Shown here piece after piece: positions 11,575-23,400 of a stretch of DNA of 64,000 nt (position 1 is its first letter; every line of letters starts with the position of its first letter). The translations under genes were made by a program, and so were the position numbers. The notes below the pieces were generated by a model. That model did not search any database. It saw only the letters and a list, made by a program, of their open reading frames with translations, and was not told the origin of the DNA. The DNA is from Scenedesmus sp. ARA3 (taxonomy: Eukaryota; Chlorophyta; Chlorophyceae; Sphaeropleales; Scenedesmaceae): assembly GCA_004335835.1 (NCBI GenBank), contig RWJK01000685.1, positions 25,266-89,265 of the forward strand, read 5' to 3'.

Positions 11575-11635
<61 letters not shown>

Positions 11636-14600
11636 GGATTTGAGAAGACTGGGCTGGGTGAGCGCATCGCCAACATCTTCGTGGCAGCCATGGGCAAGTC
11701 CACGCTGGGCCTGGCCTACGGCCTGAGCATTGCAGAGCTGTTCCTGTCGCCAGCGCTGCCCAGCACCACAGCCAGGTGCGGCCAGCTGATTGGTTGGCAG
11801 AGTGATGTGCGTGTTTCATGGTTTGCTATACACGCAACAAAACGACATAATCATGCATGCTTCACGATACGTTCCGCCCTTGTGAACAGCTGGTGCAACT
11901 CCTGTCAGGTCTGTGCAGCGCGTGCATGATCCTTCCCTACCTCTGCAGCCAGCTCGGTAACTGGGACCTGGCCAACTGCGCTCCGCCTGAGATGGAGCTT
12001 ACATCTGTAGCTGTTATCTGTATCTCTTGGCACTCGCAGGGCTGGTGGCATCTTCGTGCCCATCATCAAGTTCCTGTCCAAGAGCGTCAACGGCGACCCC
12101 GAGACCGGCGGCCGCAAGAAGATGGGCGCCTTCCTCATGCAGTCGCAGCTGCAGCAGAGCAGCTACAGCAGTGCACTGTTCCTCACCAGCGGCGCGCAGA
12201 ACCTGCTGTGCCTCAACCTGGCGGCGGAGCTAGGTGAGGCTGCATGCTGTGTTATTTCAAGTTGTTGCCTGCTTGCTTGCTTGCGTTATCTGGGGCTGAT
12301 TTGCTGCCAACTACTATCACGTTGATGACGACAAGCCTGGCTGGTGCTGGTGGTGGGGCGGTGCCCCACATCTGAAGCCAGCAGCCTGCTGTGCCTGAAC
12401 CTGGCGGCAGAGCTAGCTGAGGCTCCATGTTCTGCCGTGTGATGTTTTGATATATTGTTGCTTGCCTCCTTGTCCGGGGCTAAACCTGCTGTGCCTGAAC
12501 CTGGCGGCAGAGCCGGGTGAGGCTTCATGTTATGCTCTTGCTGGCTTGCTGGCTTGTCAGGGGCTGAACCCCTCATGCATTTTGGTGTTGAACATAAGCA
12601 TGGCTTGTGTTTGTAGCGTGATGGTGCCTCGTCTGAAGCCAGCAGCAGCAACACAACGTTATGAGAGTTGACTGAGCTGCTTACACCTTACCAAGCGGTC
12701 CTGCTGCAGCAGGTTCATGCATCACGATGCCAACACACAGCAGCACCTCCCAACAGCTGGCTGCAGGCACAACTATGGAACTCAACTTGCCCGTGCTGAA
12801 TGTGCTGTGCAGGTGTTGTGGTGCCTGATGCGTGGACCACCTGGTTTGTGGGCTGCCTGCCTCCTGCCATCCTGGGAATGGTCATCACACCCATCCTGCT
12901 GTTCAAGATGTTCCCGCCCGAGGTGAGTAGACTTGTCTAATTACACCATGTTATCTAGGCCGGCAGCTGCGCTTGTCAGCTGCTTGCAGGAATCGCTCTG
13001 TATGTATGCAGTGCATGCTTTGCAGCTGGCGGCTGCAGCGGCAAGCAGCTTCCACCTCAACATACAGCTGGCACTGCAGCTGCTGTAGTCGTCGGGGTTG
13101 GCACCCGTGCGGTGCCTTTGCTGCAACAGCATGTCGAACCCCAAATCGACCAAAGCCCCGCATCACAACCCCTGGTTCTCCACACACTTACTATGTCGTC
13201 ACAAGAATCACACCCTGATCTGAAACGCACACAGATCAAGGAGACCCCTGCGGCGCCCGCGCTTGCCACGCAGAACCTGGCCAAGATGGGCCCCATGTCA
13301 GCCATGCATTGAAAAGCATAAGTGCACAGTGCCAACCCGCTGTTCAACCTGCAATGCAGCTGGTGCCACAGTTACCAAGCACTGAAGCACCTTGCAGACA
13401 CTGCTGTGCTCCACACCCGGCACTAACAATACATTAACTCCACCCTGCACGCAGATTAAGGAGACGCCTGAGGCGCCCACGCTGGCCAAGCAGAACCTGG
13501 CCAAGATGGGACCCATGTCAGCAGGCGAGAAGATCACACTGGCCACCATCAGCGGCGCTGTCGTGCTGTGGATGTTTGGCGACGCCATCGGCTGCCCCGC
13601 GGTGCTGGCAGCCATGCTGGCGCTGGGCACGCTGCTGGTGACAGGTGCGTAGCTTGAGATCACACGGCAATGTTGAATTTACTCTGCTGCCTTGCTCGCG
13701 GCGGCACCAGCCATGCTGGCGCTGGGCACGCTGCTAACAGGTGCGCAGCAGGCTTGCACAAAATGCACTCGGATCACACAGCAATCCTGCAAGCAGCTGC
13801 AGCCATTTTACTGGCAGCTGGGCACGCTGCCGGTGACAGGTGTGCAGCATGCACTCAATGCTGCACTCAGGCAGCTCTCCTGTAAGCAGCTGCAGCAACG
13901 GTACTGCACTGCACACCAGTCATAATGCAGCAGCATACCAGTCATAATGCAGCAGCCAGATGCTTTGCAGGCTGCAGAGGGGTAAGCTGTTGCAACTTGT
14001 GGCGTGTGCACAGCTTCCAGGGACACCAGCTCTTGCAGCTGCACCTTTCCCCCTTCCATCGGCAATGCATGATATGTCAGCGCATTACGGTGAACCTTTG
14101 AGCGGCACATACAGGATCTGACCTCCCTTTCGCTGCTTGGTGCCATCCTGTGGCTTGCCGCTGTGGGCCCCTCGCTGCATCCCGCCAGGCGTGCTGACGT
14201 GGCGCGACTGCCAAGACAAGCATTCGCTTCCAGCACAATCCTTGATGCAGTGACTGCTGGTGCCCACAAGCCAGCTGATCTGACTGGTGCTGCCTCGCTG
14301 TCCTGCTGCTGTGTCCTCCCTCTGCTGCCAGGCGTGCTGACGTGGCGCGACTGCCTGGAGTACACGCCCGCCTGGGATACCCTCATCTGGTTCGCCATCC
14401 TCATCAGCATGAGCAACGGGCTCAACGAGTCGGGCCTCATCAGCAGCTTCGCCGGCGTGGTGGGCAACCAGCTCAACGCACTCAACCTGGGCTGGCAGGT
14501 GCGCGGCGGCATTGTGTGTTGTGTGTCATCAGTTCTGCTCACGTTTCAGAGCCGTTGAATATCAACAGTCGCACATGGCAAGCTGCCATGCAGATGTGAC

Positions 14601-15579
14601 AGCCGGCTGTGGCTGTTCCGAGTGTTGCATGCTTAAGGTAACAAGCAGCGGGGCAGATGAGCAGCAAAGGAGCCAGCAGCACGGCTTGCAACAGCATGGA
14701 CACACCAACGGTTGTGCATTGAGTCGGCTGGCGAGGCTCGATCATCAGCAAGCCATGCCAACGGCGCACATGCAGCTCTTGCTAGCTGGGAACAACGGGC
14801 TGTTTGACACTGTGCACAACCGTGCGTGCTACGCTGACATATGCCTTCGTTGTTCCTGCCTGCTGCCACCCTACTTTTGCGTTGCTGCCTGCAGCCGGTG
14901 TTCTTCATCCTGCACTTTGCCTTCTTCGCGCTGCACTACCTGTTCGCCAGCCAGACGGCGCACATTGGCGCGCTGTACGCGGCATTCCTGGCCATGATGC
15001 TTGCATCAGGTGCGGCGGTTACGTATGCTGTTGTTGTTGTTGTGCATCGGCGGTCGCACTAGCTCGCATCTGTGGCTGCACCCAAGCATTGCCCTTCCAA
15101 TCGCTCACGTGGTCATTTGTGCATGCGATTCGAAAACTTGCACCGCCACGCGCCTGCGTTCATGCTCTGTGCTCTGGGTGCCTTTGGCATGCAGCAGTTT
15201 CACCTTCGTCAGTCGGTTCTGCCTGCTCTTCTGGCTGCCTGGAGATGCTTTCCGCGGGCATCAACAGCTGCCTGTGCTGCCGTGCAAGTGCACTTGCCTT
15301 TCTTTCCGTTCAACCAACACGCTGCTCCCTCTCTCTGTTTCGTCTCGCCGCTGCCGCGCAGGCTGCCCTGGCATGCTGTCCGCGCTGTCGCTGGCCTACA
15401 ATGGCAACCTGTTTGGCGGCATCACGCACTTTGCCAGCGGCCAAGCGGCCATCTTCTACGGCTCAGGCTTCAACAGCCTCTCAGAGTTCTTCCTGTACGG
15501 AGCAATCTTCGGCTTCCTCAGCCTGGCACTCACACTCGGCGTGGGCTGGCCCTGGTGGAAATTCCTGGGCTGGTTCTAG
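10189..15579 (+). CDS. DiT: Plastid 2-oxoglutarate/malate translocator (DiT type, DASS/SLC13 family)
   Basis: Inner-envelope dicarboxylate exchanger that links plastid ammonia assimilation to cytosolic carbon skeletons. Nine exons give 569 aa, like plant DiT1: 10189-10289, 10588-11062, 11636-11775, 12040-12233, 12813-12922, 13455-13644, 14332-14498, 14895-15009, 15362-15579. Residues 1 to about 80 form a Ser/Gln/Arg-rich transit-like region (MASLLSRRTAVPC, later a Ser run). The rest follows plant DiT in order: EVIWLIVISFFFAK, GFEKTGLGERIA, MGKSTLGLAYGL, PSTTARAGGIF, SALFLTSGAQNLLCL, WDTLIWFAIL, HYLFASQTAHIGAL, FGGITHFASGQAA, WWKFLGWF. Many hydrophobic helices are evident. Intron 2 must be GC-AG to keep frame. 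Exon edges are echoed in introns 2, 4, 5 and 6 and after the stop. Whether it is orthologous to DiT1 or DiT2 cannot be decided here. Confidence 0.95.
11481..11510 (+). repeat. Echo of the DiT exon 3 acceptor edge
   Basis: Reads CCAGCAGGGCGTTGAGAAGG, coding GVEKAGLA, against the true GFEKTGLG at 11636. It lies 150 bp upstream, beyond the CTG array. Confidence 0.8.
11576..11629 (+). repeat. Long CTG array next to the DiT exon 3 acceptor
   Basis: An uninterrupted run of about 17 GCT/CTG triplets on the sense strand ends only a few bases before the CCACAG acceptor. It replaces a pyrimidine tract. Confidence 0.9.
12381..12545 (+). repeat. Two echoes of the DiT exon 4 donor edge
   Basis: Copies of the exon 4 end (12200-12245, coding NLLCLNLAAELG plus donor and intron start) occur at about 12381-12430 and 12483-12545. 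Both keep CTGCTGTGCCTGAACCTGG. The first has lost the GT donor (AGCTAGCTGAGG); the second keeps GGGTGAGG. Similarity continues into the intron (ATGTT..TGCTTGC). Confidence 0.9.
13220..13305 (+). repeat. Echo of the DiT exon 6 acceptor edge
   Basis: About 80 bp coding IKETPAAPALATQNLAKMG, closely matching the true exon 6 start at 13455 (IKETPEAPTLAKQNLAKMG). It is preceded by a CACAG that could act as an acceptor. It lies 230 bp upstream. Confidence 0.9.
13697..13845 (+). repeat. Two echoes of the DiT exon 6 donor edge
   Basis: Copies of the LAAMLALGTLL-TG end plus GT donor occur at about 13697-13746 (ATGCTGGCGCTGGGCACGCT, then CTAACAGGTGCG) and 13806-13845 (CTGGGCACGCTGCCGGTGAC, then AGGTGT). 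Both lie downstream of the used donor at 13645. Confidence 0.88.
14183..14215 (+). repeat. Echo of the DiT exon 7 acceptor edge
   Basis: GCCAGGCGTGCTGACGTGGC and the following CGACTGCC repeat the start of exon 7 (14327-14355) exactly, 143 bp upstream. The acceptor AG is intact. Confidence 0.9.
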
Positions 15580-15654
15580 ATGGCAGTTCCTCCGATGTGA
15601 CGGGAGTCTCTGCACTTTGTTGGGGCAGGCAAGAGCTCCTAGAGTGATTCTGGG

Positions 15655-15951
15655 CTGGAGCTCATGGGCTGGCCCTGGTGGAAGTTCCTGGGCTGGTTCT
15701 AAGCCGGACAGTTCCTGGGGTGACAAACAACTAACCTGGGCGGCGGCTGGCAACTCCACGGTTGTGATGTCACTGTGCTACATCTTGTGCATGGTGGTGC
15801 TGTTGCTTAGGGTGATTAGGTGTGCTGCGTGGCAGTGTGCAGTGGATGGAGGCAAAACGTGGTGCAGCAGCTGCAGCTGTTCGGCTTCCTCAGCCTGGCG
15901 CTGACGCTCGGTGTGGGCAGGCCCTGGTGGAAGTTCCTGGGCTGGTTCTAG
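15655..15951 (+). repeat. Echoes of the DiT terminal exon end after the stop codon
   Basis: The last codons (GWPWWKFLGWF-stop, 15541-15579) recur at about 15663-15702, ending in TAA, and at about 15885-15951. The second is preceded by a copy of FGFLSLALTLGVG and ends in TAG. Echoes are thus not limited to introns. Confidence 0.92.
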
Positions 15952-18337
15952 GTGGAAATTCCAGTTCCAGGTGGATGCTCTCGGCCCGGTTCCAAGCAGC
16001 AGCTGCTGGGCTGGTGTTGTGCAGAGCTGTTGACTGACATGGCGGCATATCTGGCATGGGCTGGTGGCGCCGAGCAGGCTTGTGCTCGGACGCAGCGCTT
16101 GCATTGACGAGGAGCGGTAGCGTGACAGCTTGTTGTGGGACCGCAGCAGTGCGTTGATATTTCACACTCAGCAGAGTAGTGCTCACGGCACAGTAGTACA
16201 ATGCGTCGGATTTTGCTGACCAGGGCAGGCGATTGATGATATTTTGTGTGGCTGGCTTGCAGATACCGCTTTTTGCATCCTTGGCTGCAATGGTGCTGCT
16301 GTCTACCAACTGTGTTGTGAGACAGGGGTCAGGATAGTACGGTCTGCGTCCTTTGGATCCTGGCTTTGTCTAGAATGCGTCATTTTACCATCAATTCGAC
16401 TTGTGCGGTCGTCGGCGCAAGTGTGTGATGTCAGCTGCCACAGACATACACACACTCTCGCGCCAACTGTGTGACCCCTGTGCAGTGCCTGCTGCGCGTT
16501 GTGCTGCTAGCTGAGGTGGTGCTGCGTTGCCGCCACATGTTGGTGTATGCAGTTGTATGATGCTGTGGCGGAGTTTGTGTGCAAGAGGGCAAATGCGTGC
16601 TGGTGCTTAACTGGTGCGCAGGGTGGCTGGTGGCGCCTGCAACGCTTGCAGGTGGGTGGGGCATGCCAGGTCAGCATCATGCCAGGTCAGCATGTGAGCG
16701 CCCTCGGTGTTTGGGATGTGCCACATGCCGTGGTCTGCTGTTGTGGCTGCAGCGTGGTTTGCACAAGTGGTGTGTTCATCAGGATCTAATGACAGGTTGT
16801 ATTGTTTCACTGTAGGGTATCACCTTCAGACAAGACGGCTGCTTGCTGTGGTCTGGGGTGCATACGCCTGATGCTGCATGAAACTAAGCAGCAAGTGCAG
16901 TGGCTGCACGGTGCTGTACAGCGCTGGCTGTTGGCCACGCCATGGCGCTGTTGGTCTGCAAAAGACACGATCAGGTTGGGCACATGATAGTTGGGTATCC
17001 CTGTGTCGTATGCATTCACACCGTGGCAGCATGAGCTGTTCTGCTACATGATGTGCCTGGCATGGATACTACCTGCCAGGAGCAGCAGTGCTGGGGCAGG
17101 ATTTGATTATTGGTGCACAGGTGTATGGCAGCTGGCTGCTCTTGCTCAACACAGATTATGTGGTTGCTGGGTTGGGCTGGTGTGGCTAAGCTTCCTAGGA
17201 ACCAGGGCTGGGTTCGTGACAATGGGGAGCGCTGAGCGCCCGTTGTCTGATTAAGGACGACAAAATTTACATATGGCCATACATGGTCAATGGGACAGTC
17301 AACTTTGCATGACAGTAGTACGCAGCAGTAAAGCAGGCATACACACACCCCAATACATGAAATTTACACTACTGCCCCTCCTGCTTCTTGCGAGGCAAAC
17401 TTAAACCACACACACCTGTGTTGAGATTGACAACCATGGAGTCACTGACAAGGTGTCACTACCAGGACTACGGCTGACTACAAGAGCGCTGAAGACCGTC
17501 AGTGCCGTTGCCCCCAAAAGGCATCATGGCCTTTTGGGACGGCACTGACCAGGTGTTGTTATGAATGCAGGTAATGCAAAAGACACATAGGAGCAGAAGA
17601 TGGCGTTGATGCTATGGCTTGATGAGTAACATGATGATGATGATTATGATAGGAGCAGAAGCAGGAGCTGCACATGCTTGCAATACGAGGTTCAGCAGCC
17701 ATGGTGGCTTTTTGGGGGACCACTTCTAGCCATGTGAGTACTCATTATGCTGCACTATACTTGAAATGATTGACCTGCTTGCACGTTGTACCAATTATAC
17801 TGGGTTCCTGCAGTCACAGGAGGTGGGCTGATGCACAGCAGCCACTACTCTCTGTCCACCAGCTTGGCCAGTTCATTGATGTGTGTAGGAGCTGCACAGG
17901 CGCCTGACGGCGTCCTATGCTGACTATGCATTGCAACTGATCGTTCACAACCGGCTTAATCTCCTTGCCTCTGTGTTTGACGGGGTACCTCAGCTTGTTG
18001 ATCGGATCACATGTGTAGGGCAGTGGACTTCGTCTGTTTTGCAGCCATTCACCCCTAATCATCAAACATTCTACAAGAACGTGTACTTGTCGCGACTGTC
18101 TTCAAGCCAATGCGCAGCTCCTTCTCGAGGCTACCATAACTGCCCATGTGGTTACACATGTTGACACATGTCTGTAGTAGACACGCTGTCACTGCACTTC
18201 CTAGACGACCTTAATTAGCTTGCTCAACACTGTCCTCACGCAAGATCGACGATCTCACCCCTACGCACCCAGAGTCATCGCTTCGACCGCTTAGCAGACT
18301 TGGCCAGGCAATTGCTTGCATCTGTACACCTTTCACG
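15952..18337. other. Intergenic between DiT and the two-repeat protein
   Basis: About 2.4 kb with no exon I can support on either strand. It holds the hairpin at 17498 and half of a dispersed repeat at 17599. The promoter of the next plus-strand gene should lie at its right end. Confidence 0.5.
17498..17549. repeat. Near-perfect hairpin (about 22-bp arms)
   Basis: The left arm GTCAGTGCCGT..CCCAAAAGGC pairs with the right arm GCCTTTTGGG-ACGGCACTGAC around a short ATCATG-like loop. The only break is four extra bases (TGCC) in the left arm. It could be a small MITE, a small-RNA precursor or a transcript-end hairpin. Confidence 0.75.
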
Positions 18338-19210
18338 ATGCTGTCCGCAGACGTTTGCCGCATTGCTCGCAGTGCACCTGTCCAGCGCCGGTAAGCAGCA
18401 TGCGCATGTGTACTGCGATGCTCCCTGGTGACAGCAACTGCAGTGTTGCCAGCTGGCTGATCCTGGGCTGACAGTGACACATTGCCAGGTGTCCCTCTGT
18501 GCCCATCTTGCATTCTAGCAGACTCAAGCTAGAGCTGCGTGCGTCTAATTGTGATACATTTCATAACAGTTGATCACCATTGACTGGCTGCTGGGCTGCT
18601 TGCAGGCGTGGCGGCGTGCGATGCTTCGCCGCAGCCCAGGTGTCAGCCCCTGCTGCTTACAAACTCAACTTCAACCAGGTGGGCACTAGGAGTTAAACAA
18701 GGCAGAAACTGCAACACATCATGAGACTCAGCTCAAGTACTGCTGTGCATGTCAAATTGACTGCATGCTGTGTGGCTGGCAACTGCTGGAGCCCGCTGTT
18801 GGCAGGAGTGCGAGTAGTGCGACGTGCACTCTGGCATGACAGGCTGGACAGCACAGAGCCGGTTAATGACAGAGGGTCTGCTGCACTGCCTGCTACTGCG
18901 GTCGCTGCTGCTGCTGCTGCTGCTGGTGCTACAGGCAGTAGACAAGGCACATGAAGGCAAGCCCATCAAGTGAGTACGTGCCAGCTGTGCTGGGCATCCC
19001 AACAACATGCCGAGATGATCCAGCTACATGCTTATGCTGCAACAGAATTGACAGATCACTTGGTCTGTCCAACCTGAACATTCTTATGCTGCCAGCAAGC
19101 ATTGCTGCTTGAACGCAGAGCTGTATTGCAGCAGCAGCGGCAGCAGCGGCAGCAGACCTGACAATTGGCATGTACGCTCTACAGGTCGCCCAATACTACA
19201 CCTGCTGTTG

Positions 19211-19246
<36 letters not shown>

Positions 19247-19997
19247 GTGTGTCTGTTCTCATTGTGCTGTCAGGGACATCATCCAGCTGCCTCCATCAGC
19301 ACTGCAGGGCCTCAGCAAGCGTGCAGACACTGCACTGGCAGGTGCTAACCTAGTGGGCGCTGCATGCACAGTCTTCGCAGCAGTGTTGGCTGCACTGCAT
19401 CCCAGAATGCTGTCTTGTGGGAGTTTCAAAGTTCTGTCTGTGCTGGGCAGTGAAGCTTACAAGGAGGTTGCTCTTTTGTCATCGCTGCAAGCGGGCATGC
19501 GGCTTTGATTGACGCATGCAAGCTGATGCTGCTGCAAAACAGAAAAAACAGTTGCTGAACCTGCAAGCAGACAGCAGAATCAAATGCATCAGACGGTCCT
19601 GTGCCGGGATGCAGCCGCCTGTAACACACACTCACTGAATAACCTCTCACTTTGGCGCTGCTACAGCCTTGAATGTGAAGACTGTGCAGCAGCTGGGCAG
19701 CTGGAAGCCGTACAAGGCAGCCAAGGCCATGGCAGCACTGGCAGCAACAGAGGTGGGACCTGTTCCTCGCCACCACTGCCACTGCCAGCAATTCTGACGC
19801 TTCGCAACTCTTGATACGACGCAACAGTACTTGCCAGCCCCTCACCTGCCGGTCACACCTTGCAGCTCTCTGCCTACAAATGCTGGCTGCCCATCCCTTC
19901 CGGCTGTTGAACACCACTGAAACTATCACGTCCATGCTGTTGGGGCGCGGGGCCGATGGCGTTGATGCTATGGCTTGATGGGTAGCATGATGATGAC
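17599..19997 (+). repeat. Dispersed direct repeat pair (17599-17640 and 19955-19997)
   Basis: A segment of about 42 bp beginning GATGGCGTTGATGCTATGGC is present twice, first in the intergenic region and then in the last-but-one intron of the two-repeat gene just before its acceptor. The feature span covers both ends; only the two ends are repeats. Confidence 0.8.
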
Positions 19998-20470
19998 GTC
20001 CATGCTGTGTCGTTTGCAGGAGGCTGGCGGCCGCCCCGAGGGAGCTGCCTGCAACATCAACGGCCTGCTGGACAAGCAGTGGGAGGTGGCGGCACTGGGC
20101 GAGGTGCTGGCAGCGCCACCCTCAGCGCTGCAGGGCCTGCGACCCAAGTGAGTGCAGCGCTGGCTTGCTGTGTTGCTCTTGCCTATCGCAATAGCTGCCT
20201 GCCAATCTTACTGCAGTTCTGGGCAGCTGCGGCTGCAGGTCCTGCAAGAGCCCCTCACCTGGTTCTTCTCCTCCACTTCCTGTCTCTCCTTCTACTGTTG
20301 CCGCCCTCAACGCCGCCGCCGCTGCTGCTGCTGCTGCCAGGAGTGACGAGGTGCTGGGTGAGCTGGGCATCAGGAGCGTGCAGGACCTGGCTGACTGGAA
20401 GTACGCGGCGTGGGCTGACGCGCTGGTGACACTGGCCGAATATGAGCGGGCAGACTTCAGCTCCTCCTGA
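18338..20470 (+). CDS. Predicted plastid protein with two tandem ~70-aa repeats, function unknown
   Basis: Seven exons keep frame: 18338-18390, 18606-18678, 18935-18969, 19274-19341, 19667-19752, 20020-20147, 20341-20470; 190 aa. The first ~30 residues (MLSADVCRIARSAPVQRRR, then CFAAAQVSA) resemble a chloroplast transit peptide with a VRCFAAA-type cleavage region. The mature part holds two repeats. Repeat 1 has FNQAVDKAHEGKPIKDII, then PPSALQGLSKRAD, then LNVKTVQQLGSWKPYKAAKA. Repeat 2 has INGLLDKQWEVAALGEVL, then PPSALQGLRPKSD, then LGIRSVQDLADWKYAAWADA. The L-x-LGI-x-SVQDLA pattern is reminiscent of helix-hairpin-helix folds, but I cannot name the family. Sense-strand CTG arrays precede the acceptors of exons 3, 4 and 7. 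Confidence 0.85.
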
Positions 20471-23400
20471 GCAGTGTGAAAAACGTCAGGTTTGCAGCCA
20501 AGCATTGCTCTCAAGTGAGCATTGCTGGCAGCGGAGGACACCTGCAGGGATCAGCCATGGTAGAGCAGCCAGGCTTGAGCTCCTCCCAAGCATTGGACAT
20601 CTACAGGACAGCAGGTGCCAGCGTGTGCAGACAACAGCAGGCCGTTGCTGGTTAGGTTCAAGCCAGGTCGACTGGTCGCCATCAGTGAGCAGTGCACAGC
20701 AGGTGCAGGACTGGTGGAAGCAACAGAGCAATGTAGGACAGGTTTACGACAGCAGCACTGCGAGAGGCTCTCAACTTGAGTCCTTTAGGGACAGATGCAG
20801 GTAGAGCAGTTGCAGGACAGGTCCAACTACAAGCAATGCAGCAAGAAGGGATGATACTTGAGCAGCACAGAACAGGCTTCCTGAGCAGTGCAAGAATGTG
20901 CTAGTCAGGTGCAGAGATCAACAATGCAGGACAGCTTTAGGACGAGCGGTGCAGAACAGGTGCCAGGTCGAAGCAGTGAACGGTGTAGCTGGCAGCCAGG
21001 AAACACTGTATGGCAGTCGAGTATCAGAAATGCAGCTGGCCACTGAGGCTTCATCATCACAGCATCGCCAGGGTGCCCAATTCTGCCCCCATGAACCTGA
21101 GGGATTCATCATGCCATGATGCCGTGACGGCAGTGCGAACGTACCGCGTTACGATTTGCTGCACAGTACTACTGCTGCATAGTACGTTGTGGTGTGTGCT
21201 GCATCGTGCCGTATTGCACGCTGTATGCAAACCCTTGTGTAGTTTCTGTGCAGGTGCTGTGGGTGGGCTGTGTCAGGCAGGGCAACAGTTGCAGCCATGG
21301 GTGACGTTTGAGCTCTGCTCTAAGGACAGCTTGTCTACAGGTTTCACTAGACGCCACGTCATGACCTGTTACACCTATTAAAGGTAACTACGGTTGTATC
21401 ATATGTTACATGAAACAGCGGAGAAATGGGCACGAACGCATTCAGTCCTCCACATTGGCAAGGCCGCATGTATGCCCCATATATGACAAGCAAAGTGGCC
21501 ATTGCGGCAGCAAACCAGTGCTAGGTGGCAACCGCTGCAATGCACGAACATCAGGTGTCACCTGAATACATTAGACTCCATGGTGGTGTGACGCCTGACA
21601 CCGCGCAACATAAGTTTTGCACCTGGCAGCCTCATCATCCGGCAATCAACTGCCCTCAATGGCGCCAGTAGTGATCAAATGCAACACAACTCCAAGCTGA
21701 ACATAGCAGCACGGCGGTACTGACTGACAGGGCAACATTCTGTGACCAGCTGCTGCCACTGGCAGTGGCATGTGGACGATGGAGATGAGTATAACATGCA
21801 GCGTTGCGCACAGCAGCATGGGCGCATGAACTGACTATGATGCTGAACTCGCCAAGTCGCACAGCAGTGTTCAACACTGCAACGCAGCAGCTGCTGTCGC
21901 TGCGCACTCCTCTGATGGCATTCGGAGCGTGGTTGTACATGGTGTTCGTGCCTGCCAACATGTCTGTAGCTACAGCGCATAGGCTGTGTTGCACAACAGA
22001 TGTCATGTCCTCTGCAGGCACATACAAGCTGCCAAGGATGAGCTGTGCCAGCAGTGCAAGGGACTGTGCAGCCACGTGTGTGGTGCTGCAGCTGCGCACC
22101 ATGTGAGACTCCTGTACATACAACGTGCTACCAGCACCATGCACCAACACCAACCGACTGTACAAAACATACGCACATGCCTGGCACTGCCTGTGCTGCA
22201 GTCATGCCAGACGATAAAGTGAAAACTTTCCTTTTACAAATGCCAGCGGGGCAGCAGGGCCCTGGGCATGCCCGCTGGCACGTGACTGGGGTCCAAGCAA
22301 TTTCACGCAAGTTTGAGTTTGAACGCTCACGCACAGCAAACACAGAAAACACACTCCCATGTCACTGGGAACACGGTGATGATGAAGGACACACTCCACG
22401 CAACAAACAACAAGACACAACACCAGCACACATAGTACACACGCACAACACACACGTACACGCCGGAACACCATACACTGCCCTTGGCTCGATTTTCACG
22501 CCCGCGCGTCTGCGCACAATGCAGGGTTTGCTTGAAGCCATCTGTCACAGCACAAATGCATCAAGCACTTTGCTCAAAACTGTACCCAATGCATGCATTG
22601 TTCACATAACAACAGCCTGTAGTAAGTCAGCATGCACTGCGCTGCCCATACCATGTGCTGCTACTAGCCATTCAGTACTTGTCTGCTGGTAGCGCATTGG
22701 CTGCAGCAGCTGCTGTTGATCAGCCACTGTGCAACATCAGCATCTGTACACTAACTGTTCAAGTTGCAAACAGCTGCGGGCGCAGCAGCTGCACGTATGG
22801 TTGCTGCTCATGTCACATGTAATATTTTGTTTCTGGCACATACTCCATGATGCGGCACATACTCGCATGATTTCTGTAATATGTTGTTTTTGGCACATTC
22901 TCCATGATGCATGATGCAAGAGGAAGTCCCGTGCCAGCAGTGCATGCAGTAATCACAGAAGGACCTGGCTGCTCACTTCCACGTTGAGCTGTGCAAGCAC
23001 TACTGCGGCCCAGCACCACTGCCAGCACATGCAGCCCGCACTTGCGGGATGCACAGCCAAGACACCCTCTGGCAGTGCACCAGGAGTGTTGAGCACGCAG
23101 CTATTTTGGCAGCCAGTGAGCAGAGCAGGGGCCTGTCAACTTCAAGCAGTCTGCCATGTCACCTCACTGCTGCTGCTGGACGCTCTCCCACTGTTGATGC
23201 AAGCTCTGGCCGCTGGTACACACACGCCATCAGCAGCTTGCTTGCACGGTGTCAGCTCTCTCCAGACCATAGTAATAGCAGTAGTGTTTAGCTGTAGTAT
23301 GTATGCAAGGTGGATGCAACACAGGCTGTGTCCATGCAAACCCACCAGTGTGTGGCTGTTCAGCTGCCTGCATGGCTGCGCCCTTGACATGCACAGGCCT

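Larger units (their letters stand above)
11063..11635 (+). other. GC-AG intron 2 of the DiT gene
   Basis: The exon ends TTTGCAAAG and the intron begins GCGAGT; exon 3 starts after CCACAG with GGATTTGAG, restoring FFFAK-GFEKTGLG. The only nearby GT (4 bp further) would bring a TGA in frame. A GC donor is therefore required. Confidence 0.88.

Noticed and set aside
14804..15904. 366-codon plus-strand frame over the DiT 3' end
   Set aside because: It is a shadow of DiT exons 8 and 9 and their introns in another frame; its Cys/Ser-rich text shows no conserved motif.
22045..22692. 215-codon plus-strand open frame
   Set aside because: Composition follows local CA repeats, with no recognisable motif, splice context or similarity to neighbours. 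Many equal-length chance frames occur in this stop-poor DNA.
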